Assembly (NCBI RefSeq): GCF_019049255.1
Contig: NZ_JAGMUJ010000025.1
Location: 1 to 51,618 of the forward strand
DNA from: Streptomyces sp. AC558_RSS880
GTDB lineage: Bacteria; Actinomycetota; Actinomycetes; Streptomycetales; Streptomycetaceae
Length of the DNA stretch: 51,618 bases
Reading direction: 5' to 3'
The first letter of the stretch is position 1; every line of letters starts with the position of its first letter. A program made the translations under genes and the position numbers. The notes beneath the pieces were generated by a model. It made no database searches. It was not told the DNA's origin and saw nothing but the letters and a program-made list of their open reading frames with translations. Shown piece by piece: positions 19,258 to 29,632 of this stretch.

Positions 19258-19774
19258 GCCCGTCCCGGCGGCCGAGGACTCCTACAGGGGCGGACTGCGC
19301 AGGGTCGCCCGGGTCGTCCTGCTCGACCCGCGGGACCGCATCCTGCTGCTGCACGGCCATGAACCGGACGATCCGGCCGACGACTGGTGGTTCACGCCCG
19401 GCGGTGGCGTGGAGGGCGACGAGACCCGTGAACAGGCCGCCCTGCGGGAACTCGCCGAGGAGACCGGCATCACCGAGGTCGAGCTCGGACCCGTGCTGTG
19501 GCGGCGGAGGTGCTCCTTCCCGTTCGCCGGCCGCCGCTGGGACCAGGACGAGTGGTACTACCTCGCCCGCACCACCCGGACCGCGACCGCGGCCACGGCG
19601 CTGACCGAGCTGGAGCGGCGCAGTGTCGCCGGAGCACGCTGGTGGACGTGCCCGGAACTCGCTCGGGCACATGAGACGGTGTATCCGACCAGACTCGCCG
19701 AGCTGCTGCGCACGCTGCTCGACGAAGGTCCCCCGGCCGGACCCGTGACCCTGGACACCGAAATCGTCCAGTGA
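19247..19774 (+). CDS. Nudix hydrolase
   Basis: 175 aa from GTG 19247. The complete Nudix box starts GGVEGDETREQAALRE and continues LAEETGI, near residues 53-75, so it should hydrolyse a nucleoside diphosphate linked to another moiety with Mg2+. The substrate cannot be read from the sequence. It overlaps sipZ by 11 nt and probably belongs to the sipZ operon. In mycobacteria this slot, between the signal peptidase and the DUF2469 gene, is occupied by rnhB. Confidence 0.88.
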   Translation: MPAEPVPAAEDSYRGGLRRVARVVLLDPRDRILLLHGHEPDDPADDWWFTPGGGVEGDETREQAALRELAEETGITEVELGPVLWRRRCSFPFAGRRWDQDEWYYLARTTRTATAATALTELERRSVAGARWWTCPELARAHETVYPTRLAELLRTLLDEGPPAGPVTLDTEIVQ

Positions 19775-19827
19775 CTCCCGGGACTGGCGCACAATGGTGG
19801 GATCGCACGGCTGAAGGGGAACATGCC

Positions 19828-20136
19828 ATGAGCGCCGAGGACCTCGAGAAGTACGAGACCGAGATGGAGCTCAAGCTCTACCGGGAGTACCGCGATGTCG
19901 TCGGTCTGTTCAAATACGTGATCGAGACCGAGCGGCGTTTCTATCTCACCAATGACTACGAGATGCAGGTGCACTCGGTCCAGGGCGAGGTGTTCTTCGA
20001 GGTGTCGATGGCGGACGCCTGGGTCTGGGACATGTACCGGCCGGCCCGGTTCGTGAAGCAGGTACGCGTCCTGACGTTCAAGGACGTGAACATCGAGGAG
20101 CTCAACAAGAGCGATCTGGAGCTGCCGGGCGGGTGA
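19828..20136 (+). CDS. DUF2469 family protein
   Basis: 102 aa from ATG 19828, preceded by AAGGGGAA. Conserved, acidic and small, beginning [20 protein letters not shown] and containing [18 protein letters not shown]. This family is almost universal in actinobacteria next to yraN and lepB, and its function is not established. GGCGCACAATGG about 35 nt upstream resembles the -10 region before rpsP and may be a local promoter. Confidence 0.9.
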   Translation: MSAEDLEKYETEMELKLYREYRDVVGLFKYVIETERRFYLTNDYEMQVHSVQGEVFFEVSMADAWVWDMYRPARFVKQVRVLTFKDVNIEELNKSDLELPGG

Positions 20137-20245
20137 CCGGCGCACTCGTGCGGGTGACGGAGTTGTCCACAGTCGCCGAGTTCTGCACCAAGATCCACTC
20201 CGTCGGGCGGGATGCGTGACCGTTGGCGCCGGAGGTGGTGCCGAC

Positions 20246-20635
20246 ATGAACGCACAGAACGCACAGAACGCACATCAGGCGCGCAGCGCACTCGGCAGGT
20301 ACGGCGAGACACTGGCCGCACGGCGGCTGACCCAGTGCGGGATGACGGTCCTGCAGCGCAACTGGCGCTGCGGCAGGACCGGCGAGATCGACATCGTGGC
20401 CCGGGACGGGGACGCCCTGGTCGTCTGCGAGGTGAAGACCCGCAGGGCAGGACCCTTCCAGCACCCCATGGAGGCGGTCACGCCGGCCAAGGCCGACCGC
20501 CTGCGGGACCTCGCCGAACGCTGGCTCCGGGAACACGGGGGAGCGCCGCCCGGCGGGGTCCGCATCGACCTGGTCGGCGTGCTGCTGCCGGCCCGCGGCG
20601 CACCCGTGGTCGAGCACGTCCGGGGGGTGGCCTGA
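20246..20635 (+). CDS. YraN/UPF0102 family nuclease-fold protein
   Basis: 129 aa from ATG 20246, with GGAGGTGG about 9 nt upstream (an in-frame GTG at 20216 is less likely). It has a restriction-endonuclease-like fold: [12 protein letters not shown], then [28 protein letters not shown]. The E-x-D and E-V-K catalytic-type residues are conserved. Residues 2-8 are encoded by tandem ACGCACAGA units (NAQNAQNA). The role is unknown, possibly DNA processing, and it is fused by context to comM and dprA: the ComM-like gene begins 1 nt after its stop. Confidence 0.92.
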   Translation: MNAQNAQNAHQARSALGRYGETLAARRLTQCGMTVLQRNWRCGRTGEIDIVARDGDALVVCEVKTRRAGPFQHPMEAVTPAKADRLRDLAERWLREHGGAPPGGVRIDLVGVLLPARGAPVVEHVRGVA

Positions 20636-20636
20636 C

Positions 20637-22262
20637 ATGGGGTTCGCGCGCACGTGCTCGGTGACGCTGGTGGGCGTCGAGGGCGTGGTCGTGGAGGTCC
20701 AGGCCGACCTGGAGCCCGGGATCGCGGCCTTCACCCTGGTGGGGCTGCCGGACAAGAGCCTGACGGAGAGCAGGGACCGGGTCAGGGCGGCCGTGGTGAA
20801 CTCCGGCGGCGAGTGGCCGCAGAAGAAACTCACCGTGGGGCTCAGCCCGGCGTCGGTCCCGAAGGCCGGCAGCGGTTTCGACCTGGCGGTCGCCTGCGCC
20901 GTGCTCGGCGCCGCCGAACGGATCGATCCGCGGGTGCTCGGCGACATCGTCATGATCGGCGAACTGGGCCTCGACGGCCGGGTGCGGCCGGTGCGCGGCA
21001 TCCTGCCCGCCGTACTGGCCGCGGCCGACGCGGGATACGAGCAGGTGGTGGTGCCCGAGTGCGCCGCCGCCGAGGCCTCGCTGGTGCCGGGCATCTCCGT
21101 CCTGGGCATCCGCAGCCTGCGCCAGCTGATCGCGGTGCTCACCGACGAACCCGTACCGGAGGAGGACACCGGGGAGCAGGCGTGGCCCGACCCGCTGCTG
21201 GCGGGGCTGCGCGCCCCGGGCACCGGAGCGGACACCGGGATGCACGGCGTCGGCGCGGCACCGCACGACCAGGGCCATGACCTCGCGGACGTCGTGGGCC
21301 AGCTCGCGGCGCGGACGGCCGTGGAGGTGGCCGCGGCGGGCGGACACCATCTCTTCCTGGAAGGACCGCCGGGCGCCGGCAAGACCATGCTCGCGGAGCG
21401 GTTGCCGTCGATCCTGCCGCCGCTGGACCGGCAGGCCTCGCTCGAGGTGACGGCCGTGCACTCGGTGGCGGGACTGCTCCCCCTGGACAAACCCCTGATC
21501 GACACGGCCCCCTACTGCGCCCCGCACCACTCGGCCACCATGCAGGCACTCGTCGGCGGCGGCCCCGGTACGGCCCGGCCGGGAGCGGTGTCCCTCTCGC
21601 ATCGAGGCGTGCTCTTTCTGGACGAAACCCCGGAGTTCAGCAGCAAGGCCCTGGACGCCCTGCGGCAGCCGCTGGAGGCCGGGCACGTGATCATCGCGCG
21701 CAGCGCCGGTGTCGTGCGCTTCCCGGCGCGCTTCCTGATGGTGCTCGCCGCCAACCCGTGCCCCTGCGGGCGCTTCTCGCGGACGAACGAGCAGTGCGAG
21801 TGCCCGCCCTCGGCGATCCGCCGTTACCAGGCCAGGCTGTCCGGGCCGCTGCTCGACCGGGTCGACCTGCGGGTCGAGGTCGACCGCGTCACGCGTGACG
21901 AACTGACGGCGAGCGGCGCCCGGGGCGACAGCACCGCCACGGTCGCCGACCGGGTGCGGACGGCCCGGGACCGCGCCGCGGCGCGGCTCACCGGCACCCC
22001 GTGGCGCACCAACAGCGAAGTGCCCGGACGGGAACTGCGCAGCCGCTGGCACGCCGCCCCCGGCGCCATGGACGACGCCGAACGGAGCCTGGAACGGGGC
22101 GTGCTCACCGCCCGGGGACTCGACCGGGTCCTGCGGGTCGCCTGGACCGTCGCCGACCTGGCCGGCCACGAGCGGCCCGACGCCGCGGACGTCGCCCTCG
22201 CCCTGCAGTTGCGCACCGGCGTCCCGCGCGGGGTGCCCATGACCGTCGGGGCGGGGGTGTGA
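20637..22262 (+). CDS. ComM-like AAA+ ATPase (Mg-chelatase ChlI family)
   Basis: 541 aa. The N-terminal Lon-like domain starts GFARTCSVTLVGVEG. Walker A is FLEGPPGAGKTML near residue 240, Walker B is VLFLDE near 325, and a Cys cluster NPCPCGRF near 373 binds zinc in this family. ComM proteins are hexameric helicases that promote branch migration during natural transformation in proteobacteria; in Streptomyces the role is unproven. It is a tight operon with yraN and dprA, with a 4-nt overlap with dprA. Confidence 0.92.
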   Translation: MGFARTCSVTLVGVEGVVVEVQADLEPGIAAFTLVGLPDKSLTESRDRVRAAVVNSGGEWPQKKLTVGLSPASVPKAGSGFDLAVACAVLGAAERIDPRVLGDIVMIGELGLDGRVRPVRGILPAVLAAADAGYEQVVVPECAAAEASLVPGISVLGIRSLRQLIAVLTDEPVPEEDTGEQAWPDPLLAGLRAPGTGADTGMHGVGAAPHDQGHDLADVVGQLAARTAVEVAAAGGHHLFLEGPPGAGKTMLAERLPSILPPLDRQASLEVTAVHSVAGLLPLDKPLIDTAPYCAPHHSATMQALVGGGPGTARPGAVSLSHRGVLFLDETPEFSSKALDALRQPLEAGHVIIARSAGVVRFPARFLMVLAANPCPCGRFSRTNEQCECPPSAIRRYQARLSGPLLDRVDLRVEVDRVTRDELTASGARGDSTATVADRVRTARDRAAARLTGTPWRTNSEVPGRELRSRWHAAPGAMDDAERSLERGVLTARGLDRVLRVAWTVADLAGHERPDAADVALALQLRTGVPRGVPMTVGAGV

Positions 22263-23419
22263 GCGCCGTGGACGGACCCGACGGCGAACTGCTCGGCCGG
22301 GTCTTCCTCACCCGGGTCCTCGAACCCGGTGACGAGACCGGCGGGCGCTGGGTGCGGGAGCTCGGCGTGGACGCCGTGGTGCGACGGCTGCGGGAACGGG
22401 GGGATCCGCTGCCGGGAGCGAGCGGCAAGCGGTGGGCCGGGTTACTGGCCCGGGCCGAGCGGGCCGAACCGGACAGGGACCTCGCCGTCGCGCGGGACGC
22501 CGGGGTGCGCTTCGTGGGTCCCGGCACCCCGCAATGGCCCGGACAGCTCGACGACCTGGGCGACGCCCGGCCGCTCGGGCTGTGGGTGCGCGGGGGAGCG
22601 GACCTGCGGATGTGGGCGCTGCGCTCGGTCGCCGTCGTCGGCGCCCGTGCCTGCACCGAGTACGGCGCGCACATGGCCGCCACCCTCTCCGCCGGCCTCG
22701 CCGAACGCGGCTGGATCGTGGTCTCCGGCGGCGCCTACGGGGTCGACGGCGCCGCCCACCGCGGCGCCCTCGGCGCGGGCGGCGCCACCATCGCCGTACT
22801 TGCCTGCGGAGTCGACCGGCCCTATCCGCGCGGCCACACCGGACTGATCGGAAGGATCGCCGAACAGGGCCTCGTCGTCGGCGAGTTGCCGCCCGGCGAT
22901 CACCCGACACCGAGCAGATTCATCCTCCGCAACAGAGTGATCGCCGCGCTCACCCGGGGCACCGTCGTCGTCGAGGCCGCCCACCGCAGCGGCTCACTGG
23001 TGACCGCCCGGGCGGCCCAGCGGCTGGGACGCCACACGATGGGGGTGCCGGGGCCGGCCACCAGCGGGCTCTCCGCCGGGGTGCACGAACTGCTGCGACA
23101 GGACGCGGTGCTGGTCACCGATGCCGCCGAGGTCGTCGAGCTGGTCGGCGACATGGGCGAACTCGCGCCGGAACGCCGGGGACCGGTGCTGCCCCGGGAC
23201 CTGCTCGACCCGGCCGGACGGCAGGTCCTCGCCGCGCTGCCGGGGCGCGGAACGGCCCGGCCGGAGGAGATCGCGCTCACCGCGCAGACCACCCCGGACG
23301 ACGCGATCGCGAGACTGTACGAACTACGAGCACTTGGTTACGTCGAACGACACGACGACGGCTGGAAGTTGACGCGCCAGGCGATGACGCCGGTCCGGGA
23401 CGGTCCCGAGCCTCGCTGA
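22259..23419 (+). CDS. dprA: DNA processing protein DprA
   Basis: 386 aa from GTG 22259, overlapping the previous stop as GTGA. An N-terminal SAM-like helical region precedes the Rossmann core: SVAVVGARACTEYG near residue 123, VVSGGAYGVDGAAHRGAL near 155, and SRFILRNRVIAALT near 220. A C-terminal winged-helix domain (ARPEEIALTAQTTPDDAI) follows. DprA loads RecA onto incoming single-stranded DNA. whiG follows 282 nt downstream with its own promoter region. Confidence 0.95.
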   Translation: MSAVDGPDGELLGRVFLTRVLEPGDETGGRWVRELGVDAVVRRLRERGDPLPGASGKRWAGLLARAERAEPDRDLAVARDAGVRFVGPGTPQWPGQLDDLGDARPLGLWVRGGADLRMWALRSVAVVGARACTEYGAHMAATLSAGLAERGWIVVSGGAYGVDGAAHRGALGAGGATIAVLACGVDRPYPRGHTGLIGRIAEQGLVVGELPPGDHPTPSRFILRNRVIAALTRGTVVVEAAHRSGSLVTARAAQRLGRHTMGVPGPATSGLSAGVHELLRQDAVLVTDAAEVVELVGDMGELAPERRGPVLPRDLLDPAGRQVLAALPGRGTARPEEIALTAQTTPDDAIARLYELRALGYVERHDDGWKLTRQAMTPVRDGPEPR

Positions 23420-23701
23420 CACAGCGTGTTCGGCCGTCCGGGGGAACCCCCACACCCCTTGAAATTCACGCCAGTTGGGCTACCCCGTCGATCACTCAGA
23501 GCGACGGGTGTGCCCCGGCGGGACGGCACCCGGAACGAATCTGCGCACGGTCCTACCTCGCTTCTTCGCACACCGCGACGCCGCAGTCACGCTACGCTCA
23601 CGAGGATCCCGACACGGACAGGCAAGGACAGGCACCCAGACATCGGACAGACGGCGCACCCAGGCAGCACCAGTCCACGGCAGAACGGCACAAGGCGACG
23701 A
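23420..23701 (+). promoter_or_regulatory. dprA-whiG intergenic region with candidate whiG promoters
   Basis: 282 nt. TTGAAA (23459-23464), 16 nt and TACCCC (23481-23486) form one candidate. TACGCT near 23593-23598, about 105 nt before whiG, is another -10. Neither is decisive. No gene, tRNA or integrase remnant is visible. Confidence 0.35.
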
Positions 23702-24544
23702 ATGCCCCAGCACACCTCCGGGTCCGACCGGGCGGCGATCCCCCCAGCCGCCCGCGACGGTGGCAGCGTGCGACCGCCCGCTCCCTCGACGCTCGACGAG
23801 CTGTGGCGGTCGTACAAGGCGACGGGGGACGAACGGCTGCGGGAGCAGCTGATCCTGCACTACTCGCCGCTGGTGAAGTACGTCGCCGGCCGGGTCAGTG
23901 TGGGGCTGCCGCCCAACGTCGACCAGGCGGACTTCGTCTCCTCCGGGGTCTTCGGGCTGATCGACGCGATCGAGAAGTTCGACGTCGACCGCGAGATCAA
24001 GTTCGAGACCTACGCGATCACCCGTATCCGGGGCGCGATGATCGACGAGCTGCGGGCACTGGACTGGATCCCGCGCTCGGTACGGCAGAAGGCGCGCAAC
24101 GTGGAGCGCGCCTACGCCACGCTGGAGGCGCGGTTGCGGCGCACCCCCTCCGAGAGCGAGGTCGCCGACGAGATGGGCATCACGGTGGCCGAGCTGCACG
24201 CGGTTTTCAGCCAGTTGTCGCTGGCGAACGTCGTCGCCCTGGAGGAGCTGCTGCACGCCGGGGGCGACAGCGGCGACCAGCTGAGCTTCATGGACACCCT
24301 GGAGGACACCGCCGCCGACAATCCGGTGGAGGTGGCCGAGGACCGGGAGCTGCGGAGGTTCCTGGCGCGGGCCATCAACACACTGCCCGAGCGGGAGAAG
24401 ACGGTGGTCACCCTGTACTACTACGAAGGGCTCACCCTCGCCGAGATCGGCAACGTGCTGGGCGTGACCGAGAGCCGGGTCAGTCAGATCCACACCAAGT
24501 CCGTGCTGCAGCTGCGCGCGAAGCTGGCGGGTTTCGGCCGCTGA
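23702..24544 (+). CDS. whiG: RNA polymerase sigma factor WhiG
   Basis: 280 aa from ATG 23702 ([20 protein letters not shown]), essentially the S. coelicolor WhiG start and length. It is a FliA/SigD-type sigma: region 2 has [15 protein letters not shown] and [16 protein letters not shown], region 3 is in the middle, and region 4 has [19 protein letters not shown] with the helix-turn-helix [18 protein letters not shown]. It directs the switch of aerial hyphae to sporulation and is inhibited by RsiG with c-di-GMP (literature). rsiG is not in this window. Confidence 0.97.
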   Translation: MPQHTSGSDRAAIPPAARDGGSVRPPAPSTLDELWRSYKATGDERLREQLILHYSPLVKYVAGRVSVGLPPNVDQADFVSSGVFGLIDAIEKFDVDREIKFETYAITRIRGAMIDELRALDWIPRSVRQKARNVERAYATLEARLRRTPSESEVADEMGITVAELHAVFSQLSLANVVALEELLHAGGDSGDQLSFMDTLEDTAADNPVEVAEDRELRRFLARAINTLPEREKTVVTLYYYEGLTLAEIGNVLGVTESRVSQIHTKSVLQLRAKLAGFGR

Positions 24545-24598
24545 GCCGTTCCGGCGGAGAGCCGGCCGATCCTCTGGCCGCCGCGGGCGGGGCGTCCG

Positions 24599-24604
24599 TA
24601 AAGT
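24599..24604 (+). promoter_or_regulatory. -10 element for leaderless TetR gene
   Basis: TAAAGT ends 7 nt before GTG 24612. No clear -35 is seen. The spacing suggests a leaderless mRNA and decides the start codon. Confidence 0.5.
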
Positions 24605-24611
24605 GGATGAC

Positions 24612-25193
24612 GTGCCAAGGATTCGAGCGGCCTCCGTGGCCGAGCACCGGTCGATGCAGCGAGCCGCCCTGCTGGACGCGGCACGCTCCCTGCTGTCCGA
24701 GGGCGGTACGGAGGCGCTGACCTTCCCGGCCCTCGCCGAGCGCACCGGTCTCGCGCGTTCGTCCGTGTACGAGTACTTCCGCTCGCGGGCCGCCGTGGTC
24801 GAGGAGCTGTGCGAGGTCGACTTCCCGGTCTGGGCGGCGGAGGTCGAGGCGGCCATGGCGACCGCCGCCGGTGCCGAGGCCAAGATCGAGGCGTACGTCC
24901 GCAAGCAGCTGGAACTGGTCGGGGACCGGCGGCACCGCGCCGTGGTCGCGATCTCCGCGAGCGAGCTCGACGCGGGTGCGCGCGAGAAGATCCGCGCGGC
25001 CCACGGCGGTCTCGTCGCGATGATCGTCGAGGCCCTGGCCGGCCTGGGCCACGCGGAGCCCCGCCTCGCGGCGATGCTCCTCCAGGGCGTGGTCGACGCC
25101 GCCGTGCGCCGCATCGAGCTGGGCGCGGCGGAGCACCCGGACGCGATCACGGAGGCGGCGGTCTCGATGGCACTCCGCGGCGTACGGGGCTGA
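24612..25193 (+). CDS. TetR family transcriptional regulator
   Basis: 193 aa from GTG 24612 (VPRIRAASVAEHRSM); an in-frame GTG three codons upstream overlaps the presumed -10. The N-terminal helix-turn-helix is clear: LLDAARSLLSEGG, then LTFPALAERTGLARSSVYEYF at residues ~20-57. The helical ligand domain is unremarkable. The gene follows whiG by 67 nt on the same strand and is opposed by the M23 peptidase gene. Its targets and ligand are unknown. Confidence 0.9.
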   Translation: MPRIRAASVAEHRSMQRAALLDAARSLLSEGGTEALTFPALAERTGLARSSVYEYFRSRAAVVEELCEVDFPVWAAEVEAAMATAAGAEAKIEAYVRKQLELVGDRRHRAVVAISASELDAGAREKIRAAHGGLVAMIVEALAGLGHAEPRLAAMLLQGVVDAAVRRIELGAAEHPDAITEAAVSMALRGVRG

Positions 25194-25219
25194 CGGGCGC
25201 GTTCCCGGGCCCCGGGCCC

Positions 25220-25825
25220 TCACTCCGGCACCGGCACCCCCAGTACCGGCAGCAGTCTCGACGGACCCCTGTGCAGGAGCCACGGGGGCAGCAGGGTGAG
25301 CGGATTCAGGTAGGTGTCACCCCTCAGCAGGCCCCAGTGGACGCACGGGGCCGTGCAGTGGGAGCCCGTGGGGGCCACCGTGCCGATCACCTCGCCCGCC
25401 GTCACCTCGTCGTCCTCGGTCACCGACGCGCGGACCGGTTCGTAGGTGGTGCGCAACGGGGGGTCGCCCGTGCCGGTGAGCTCCACCGAGACGACACCCT
25501 TTCCGGCCACCCGGCCCGCGAAGGAGACCCGGCCCGCGGCCACCGCCCGTACCGGCGTCCCCGGTGGAGCCGCCAGGTCCACGCCCCGGTGCCCGCGCCC
25601 GTACACCGTCGCCGGCGGTTCCCAGCCGCGCAGCACCCGCGGCCGTACCCCCACCGGCCACGCCCGTCCGACGGCCGGCGTCCCGGCGTCCTCGCCCGTC
25701 GGGGTCACCGCCCCCGCCCCCGCCGCGGACAGACCCGGCGGCGGCGGGGCCAGCAGCGCCGCCAGGGTCAGGACCACCAGAAGGACCAGTCGCGTACACG
25801 CCCTCGTGAATGCACTCTTTCGCAT
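25220..25825 (-). CDS. Secreted M23 (LytM) family metallopeptidase
   Basis: 201 aa from ATG 25825; an upstream ATG at 25846 is possible, but 25825 gives a normal signal peptide (MRKSAFTRACTRLVLLVVL...) and has GGAAGG upstream. Mature protein: GRGHRGVDLAAPPGTPVRA supplies the HxxxD zinc ligands, and CVHWGLLRG supplies the HxH-type site (VHW, so one His is Trp). The domain cleaves peptidoglycan cross-bridges in active members. The altered last motif leaves activity uncertain. Confidence 0.88.
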   Translation of the reverse strand: MRKSAFTRACTRLVLLVVLTLAALLAPPPPGLSAAGAGAVTPTGEDAGTPAVGRAWPVGVRPRVLRGWEPPATVYGRGHRGVDLAAPPGTPVRAVAAGRVSFAGRVAGKGVVSVELTGTGDPPLRTTYEPVRASVTEDDEVTAGEVIGTVAPTGSHCTAPCVHWGLLRGDTYLNPLTLLPPWLLHRGPSRLLPVLGVPVPE

Positions 25826-26107
25826 GCCGCGGAGCCTTCCGGACATCCGTGATCACCGCCCGGACCTGTGGACCACCGGCCTTTTGTGGACAACGGCGTC
25901 ACCCGGCGCCTCGCGGGTCCCGTACACTTCTGGTGGCGACCCGGGCCACCGGGTCGACTTCGCACGCCCCGACATCAGGACCGGCCACGGCCGGGCTCCG
26001 GATGTCAGCGCCCCTCGGTCCTTCGTGGCAACGGCGCGTCGTGGGCGTCAGGCGCGGGAGCCGTCCGGCATCCGCGGCACAACCGAGAAATTCAAGGAGA
26101 TACGGCC
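25826..26107. promoter_or_regulatory. Intergenic region with the rpsB promoter and leader
   Basis: 282 nt between divergent genes. TACACT near 25922-25927 is a plausible -10 for rpsB, with a leader of about 175 nt to the start codon. AAGGAGA (26094-26100) is the rpsB ribosome site. An S2-binding autoregulatory leader is possible but was not identified by eye. Confidence 0.4.
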
Positions 26108-27010
26108 ATGGCCGTCGTCACGATGCGGGAGCTGCTGGAGAGCGGCGTCCACTTCGGTCACCAGACCCGTCGCTGGAACCCGAAGATGAAGCGCTTCATC
26201 TTCACGGAGCGCAACGGCATCTACATCATCGACCTGCTCCAGTCGCTGTCGTACATCGACCGCGCCTACGAGTTCGTCAAGGAGACCGTCGCCCACGGCG
26301 GCACGGTCATGTTCGTCGGCACGAAGAAGCAGGCGCAGGAGGCCATCGCCGAGCAGGCCACCCGCGTCGGCATGCCCTACGTCAACCAGCGCTGGCTGGG
26401 CGGCATGCTCACCAACTTCTCGACCGTCTACAAGCGTCTGCAGCGCCTCAAGGAGCTCGAGCAGATCGACTTCGAGGACGTGGCCGCCTCCGGCCTCACC
26501 AAGAAGGAGCTGCTGGTCCTCTCCCGCGAGAAGGCCAAGCTGGAGAAGACCCTCGGCGGTATCCGCGAGATGCAGAAGGTGCCCAGCGCCGTCTGGATCG
26601 TGGACACCAAGAAGGAGCACATCGCGGTCGGCGAGGCCCGGAAGCTCAACATCCCGGTCGTCGCCATCCTCGACACCAACTGCGACCCCGACGAGGTCGA
26701 CTACAAGATCCCGGGCAACGACGACGCGATCCGCTCCGTCACCCTGCTCACCCGCGTGATCGCCGACGCCGTCGCCGAGGGCCTGATGTCCCGCTCCGGT
26801 GTCGCCGAGGCCGGCAAGGGCGAGAAGGCCGCCGGCGAGCCGCTGGCCGAGTGGGAGCGCGACCTGCTCGCGGGCGAGAAGAAGGCCGAGGAGGCTGCTC
26901 CGGCCGAGACCGAGGCCGAGAAGCCGGCTGAGGCCGAGGTCGAGAAGCCGGCTGAGGCTCCCGCCGAGGCCGCCGAGGCCGCCCCGGCCGCCGAGGCCGA
27001 GCAGGCCTGA
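26108..27010 (+). CDS. rpsB: 30S ribosomal protein S2
   Basis: 300 aa beginning [27 protein letters not shown], the S2 signature; later [10 protein letters not shown] and [11 protein letters not shown]. After the S2 core (to ~255) comes an acidic Ala/Glu/Pro tail with [15 protein letters not shown] repeats, usual in actinobacteria. ATG 26108 is 7 nt after AAGGAGA. It heads the rpsB-tsf-pyrH-frr-cdsA series. Confidence 0.98.
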   Translation: MAVVTMRELLESGVHFGHQTRRWNPKMKRFIFTERNGIYIIDLLQSLSYIDRAYEFVKETVAHGGTVMFVGTKKQAQEAIAEQATRVGMPYVNQRWLGGMLTNFSTVYKRLQRLKELEQIDFEDVAASGLTKKELLVLSREKAKLEKTLGGIREMQKVPSAVWIVDTKKEHIAVGEARKLNIPVVAILDTNCDPDEVDYKIPGNDDAIRSVTLLTRVIADAVAEGLMSRSGVAEAGKGEKAAGEPLAEWERDLLAGEKKAEEAAPAETEAEKPAEAEVEKPAEAPAEAAEAAPAAEAEQA

Positions 27011-27030
27011 CCGCCCCGTCACAGGCGATG

Positions 27031-27067
27031 ACGGCGGGAGCGGTGACATCGGATCCGCTCCCGCCGT
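27031..27067 (+). terminator. 13-bp hairpin between rpsB and tsf
   Basis: ACGGCGGGAGCGG (27031-27043) pairs exactly with CCGCTCCCGCCGT (27055-27067). It could be a partial terminator or an mRNA processing signal setting the S2:EF-Ts ratio. Confidence 0.65.
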
Positions 27068-27166
27068 TCACCCGTAGATCGGCGGCGCGTCGCACACCTG
27101 CTCTCGAGTAGGTCCTGATCCCGCAGATCTCCGAACCTCCAGACTTCGAGAAAGACTCACAGACTC

Positions 27167-28003
27167 ATGGCGAACTACACCGCCGCCGACGTCAAGAAGC
27201 TCCGGGAGCTCACCGGCGCCGGCATGATGGACTGCAAGAAGGCGCTGGACGAGGCCGAGGGCAACGTCGAGAAGGCCGTCGAGGCGCTCCGCATCAAGGG
27301 CCAGAAGGGCGTCGCCAAGCGCGAGGGCCGCTCCGCCGAGAACGGCGCCGTGGTCTCGATCATCGCCGACGACAACTCCTCCGGCGTCCTCGTCGAGCTG
27401 AAGTGCGAGACGGACTTCGTCGCCAAGGGCGACAAGTTCCAGGCCGTGGCCACCGCCATCGCCGAGCACGTCGTCAAGACCTCCCCGGCCGACATCGAGG
27501 CCCTGCTCGCCTCCGAGATCGAGGCCGGCAAGACCGTCCAGGCGTTCGTGGACGAGGCCAACGCCAACCTGGGCGAGAAGATCGTCCTGGACCGCTTCGC
27601 CCAGTTCGCCGACGGCTACGTGACGGCGTACATGCACCGCACCATGCCCGACCTGCCGCCGCAGATCGGTGTCCTGGTCGAGTTCGACAAGCCGAACGCC
27701 GAGATCGCCAAGGGCGTCGCCCAGCACATCGCCGCCTTCGCGCCGAAGTACCTCTCCAAGGAGGACGTGCCGGCCGAGGTCGTCGAGTCCGAGCGCCGCG
27801 TCGCCGAGGAGACCACCCGCGCCGAGGGCAAGCCCGAGGCCGCCCTGCCGAAGATCGTCGAGGGTCGCCTCAACGGCTTCTTCAAGGACGCCACGCTGCT
27901 CGGCCAGCCCTACGCGCTGGACAACAAGAAGTCCGTCCAGAAGGTCCTGGACGAGGCCGGTGTCACCCTGAAGCGCTTCACGCGCATCAAGGTCGGCATC
28001 TGA
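27167..28003 (+). CDS. tsf: Elongation factor Ts
   Basis: 278 aa, the guanine nucleotide exchange factor for EF-Tu. The N-terminal UBA-like domain is [22 protein letters not shown]; the core starts with [31 protein letters not shown] sequence (residues ~60-90). The ATG at 27167 has only a weak ribosome site (GAGAAAG, about 15 nt away). Confidence 0.97.
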   Translation: MANYTAADVKKLRELTGAGMMDCKKALDEAEGNVEKAVEALRIKGQKGVAKREGRSAENGAVVSIIADDNSSGVLVELKCETDFVAKGDKFQAVATAIAEHVVKTSPADIEALLASEIEAGKTVQAFVDEANANLGEKIVLDRFAQFADGYVTAYMHRTMPDLPPQIGVLVEFDKPNAEIAKGVAQHIAAFAPKYLSKEDVPAEVVESERRVAEETTRAEGKPEAALPKIVEGRLNGFFKDATLLGQPYALDNKKSVQKVLDEAGVTLKRFTRIKVGI

Positions 28004-28102
28004 GTCCGTACCGCGACGGGCGCGCGACCCCGATAGGGTCGACAGCAGTCGTTCGGACACGCGTCCACGCACGCGCGCGTGCCGGACGACAGCAGATCTG
28101 AC

Positions 28103-28158
28103 GAGGAGGCCATTGCCGCATGGGATGCGAACCACGCCCCACCGGCAATGGCCTTCTT
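28103..28158 (+). terminator. Long stem-loop between tsf and pyrH
   Basis: AGGCCATTGCCG (28107-28118) pairs exactly with CGGCAATGGCCT (28143-28154). G-U and A-U pairs extend the stem to 28103-28158 (16 bp). The loop is 24 nt. It ends 36 nt before pyrH. It may be a terminator of tsf or a regulatory leader of pyrH. Confidence 0.65.
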
Positions 28159-28176
28159 CGTATGTGCAACACGTGA

Positions 28177-28953
<777 letters not shown>

Positions 28954-29074
28954 CCGGGGGATGGACAATGTCCTGCCGGTCGGGAACCGTGCAGGAAGAA
29001 GACGCGACGCAGCCGGCCGCCGTCCCTGAAAAGGAGCCGCGGCCGGGCCTACTCAAGACACGCAGGAGCAAGTG

Positions 29075-29632
29075 GTGATCGAAGAGACCCTCCTCGAGGC
29101 CGAGGAGAAGATGGAGAAGGCCGTCGTGGTCGCCAAGGAGGACTTCGCCGCGATCCGCACCGGCCGTGCGCACCCGGCGATGTTCAACAAGATCGTGGCC
29201 GACTACTACGGCGCGCCGACGCCGATCAACCAGCTGGCCTCGTTCTCCGTGCCCGAGCCGCGCATGGCCGTGGTGACGCCGTTCGACAAGAGCGCGCTGC
29301 GCAACATCGAGCAGGCGATCCGCGACTCCGACCTGGGCGTCAACCCGAGCAACGACGGCAACATCATCAGGGTGGTGTTCCCCGAGCTCACCGAGGAGCG
29401 CCGCCGCGACTACATCAAGGTCGCCAAGGGCAAGGGTGAGGACGCCAAGGTCTCCATCCGCTCCGTGCGCCGCAAGGCCAAGGACGCCATCGACAAGATG
29501 ATCAAGGACGGCGAGGTCGGCGAGGACGAGGGCCGCCGTGCGGAGAAGGAGCTCGACGACACCACCGCGAAGTACGTCGCCCAGGTGGACGAGCTCCTGA
29601 AGCACAAGGAAGCGGAGCTGCTCGAGGTCTGA
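29075..29632 (+). CDS. frr: Ribosome recycling factor
   Basis: 185 aa from GTG 29075, chosen over the adjacent GTG 29072 because AGGAG then sits 6-7 nt upstream and the length matches the family. Motifs: [35 protein letters not shown], and [19 protein letters not shown]. It splits post-termination ribosomes together with EF-G. The stop overlaps the cdsA ATG by one base (TGATG). Confidence 0.97.
   Translation: MIEETLLEAEEKMEKAVVVAKEDFAAIRTGRAHPAMFNKIVADYYGAPTPINQLASFSVPEPRMAVVTPFDKSALRNIEQAIRDSDLGVNPSNDGNIIRVVFPELTEERRRDYIKVAKGKGEDAKVSIRSVRRKAKDAIDKMIKDGEVGEDEGRRAEKELDDTTAKYVAQVDELLKHKEAELLEV

Noticed and set aside
20246..20275. ACGCACAGA tandem units as a phase-variable repeat
   Set aside because: Only two to three 9-nt units within the yraN start. 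The unit is a multiple of three, so a change would not shift the frame.
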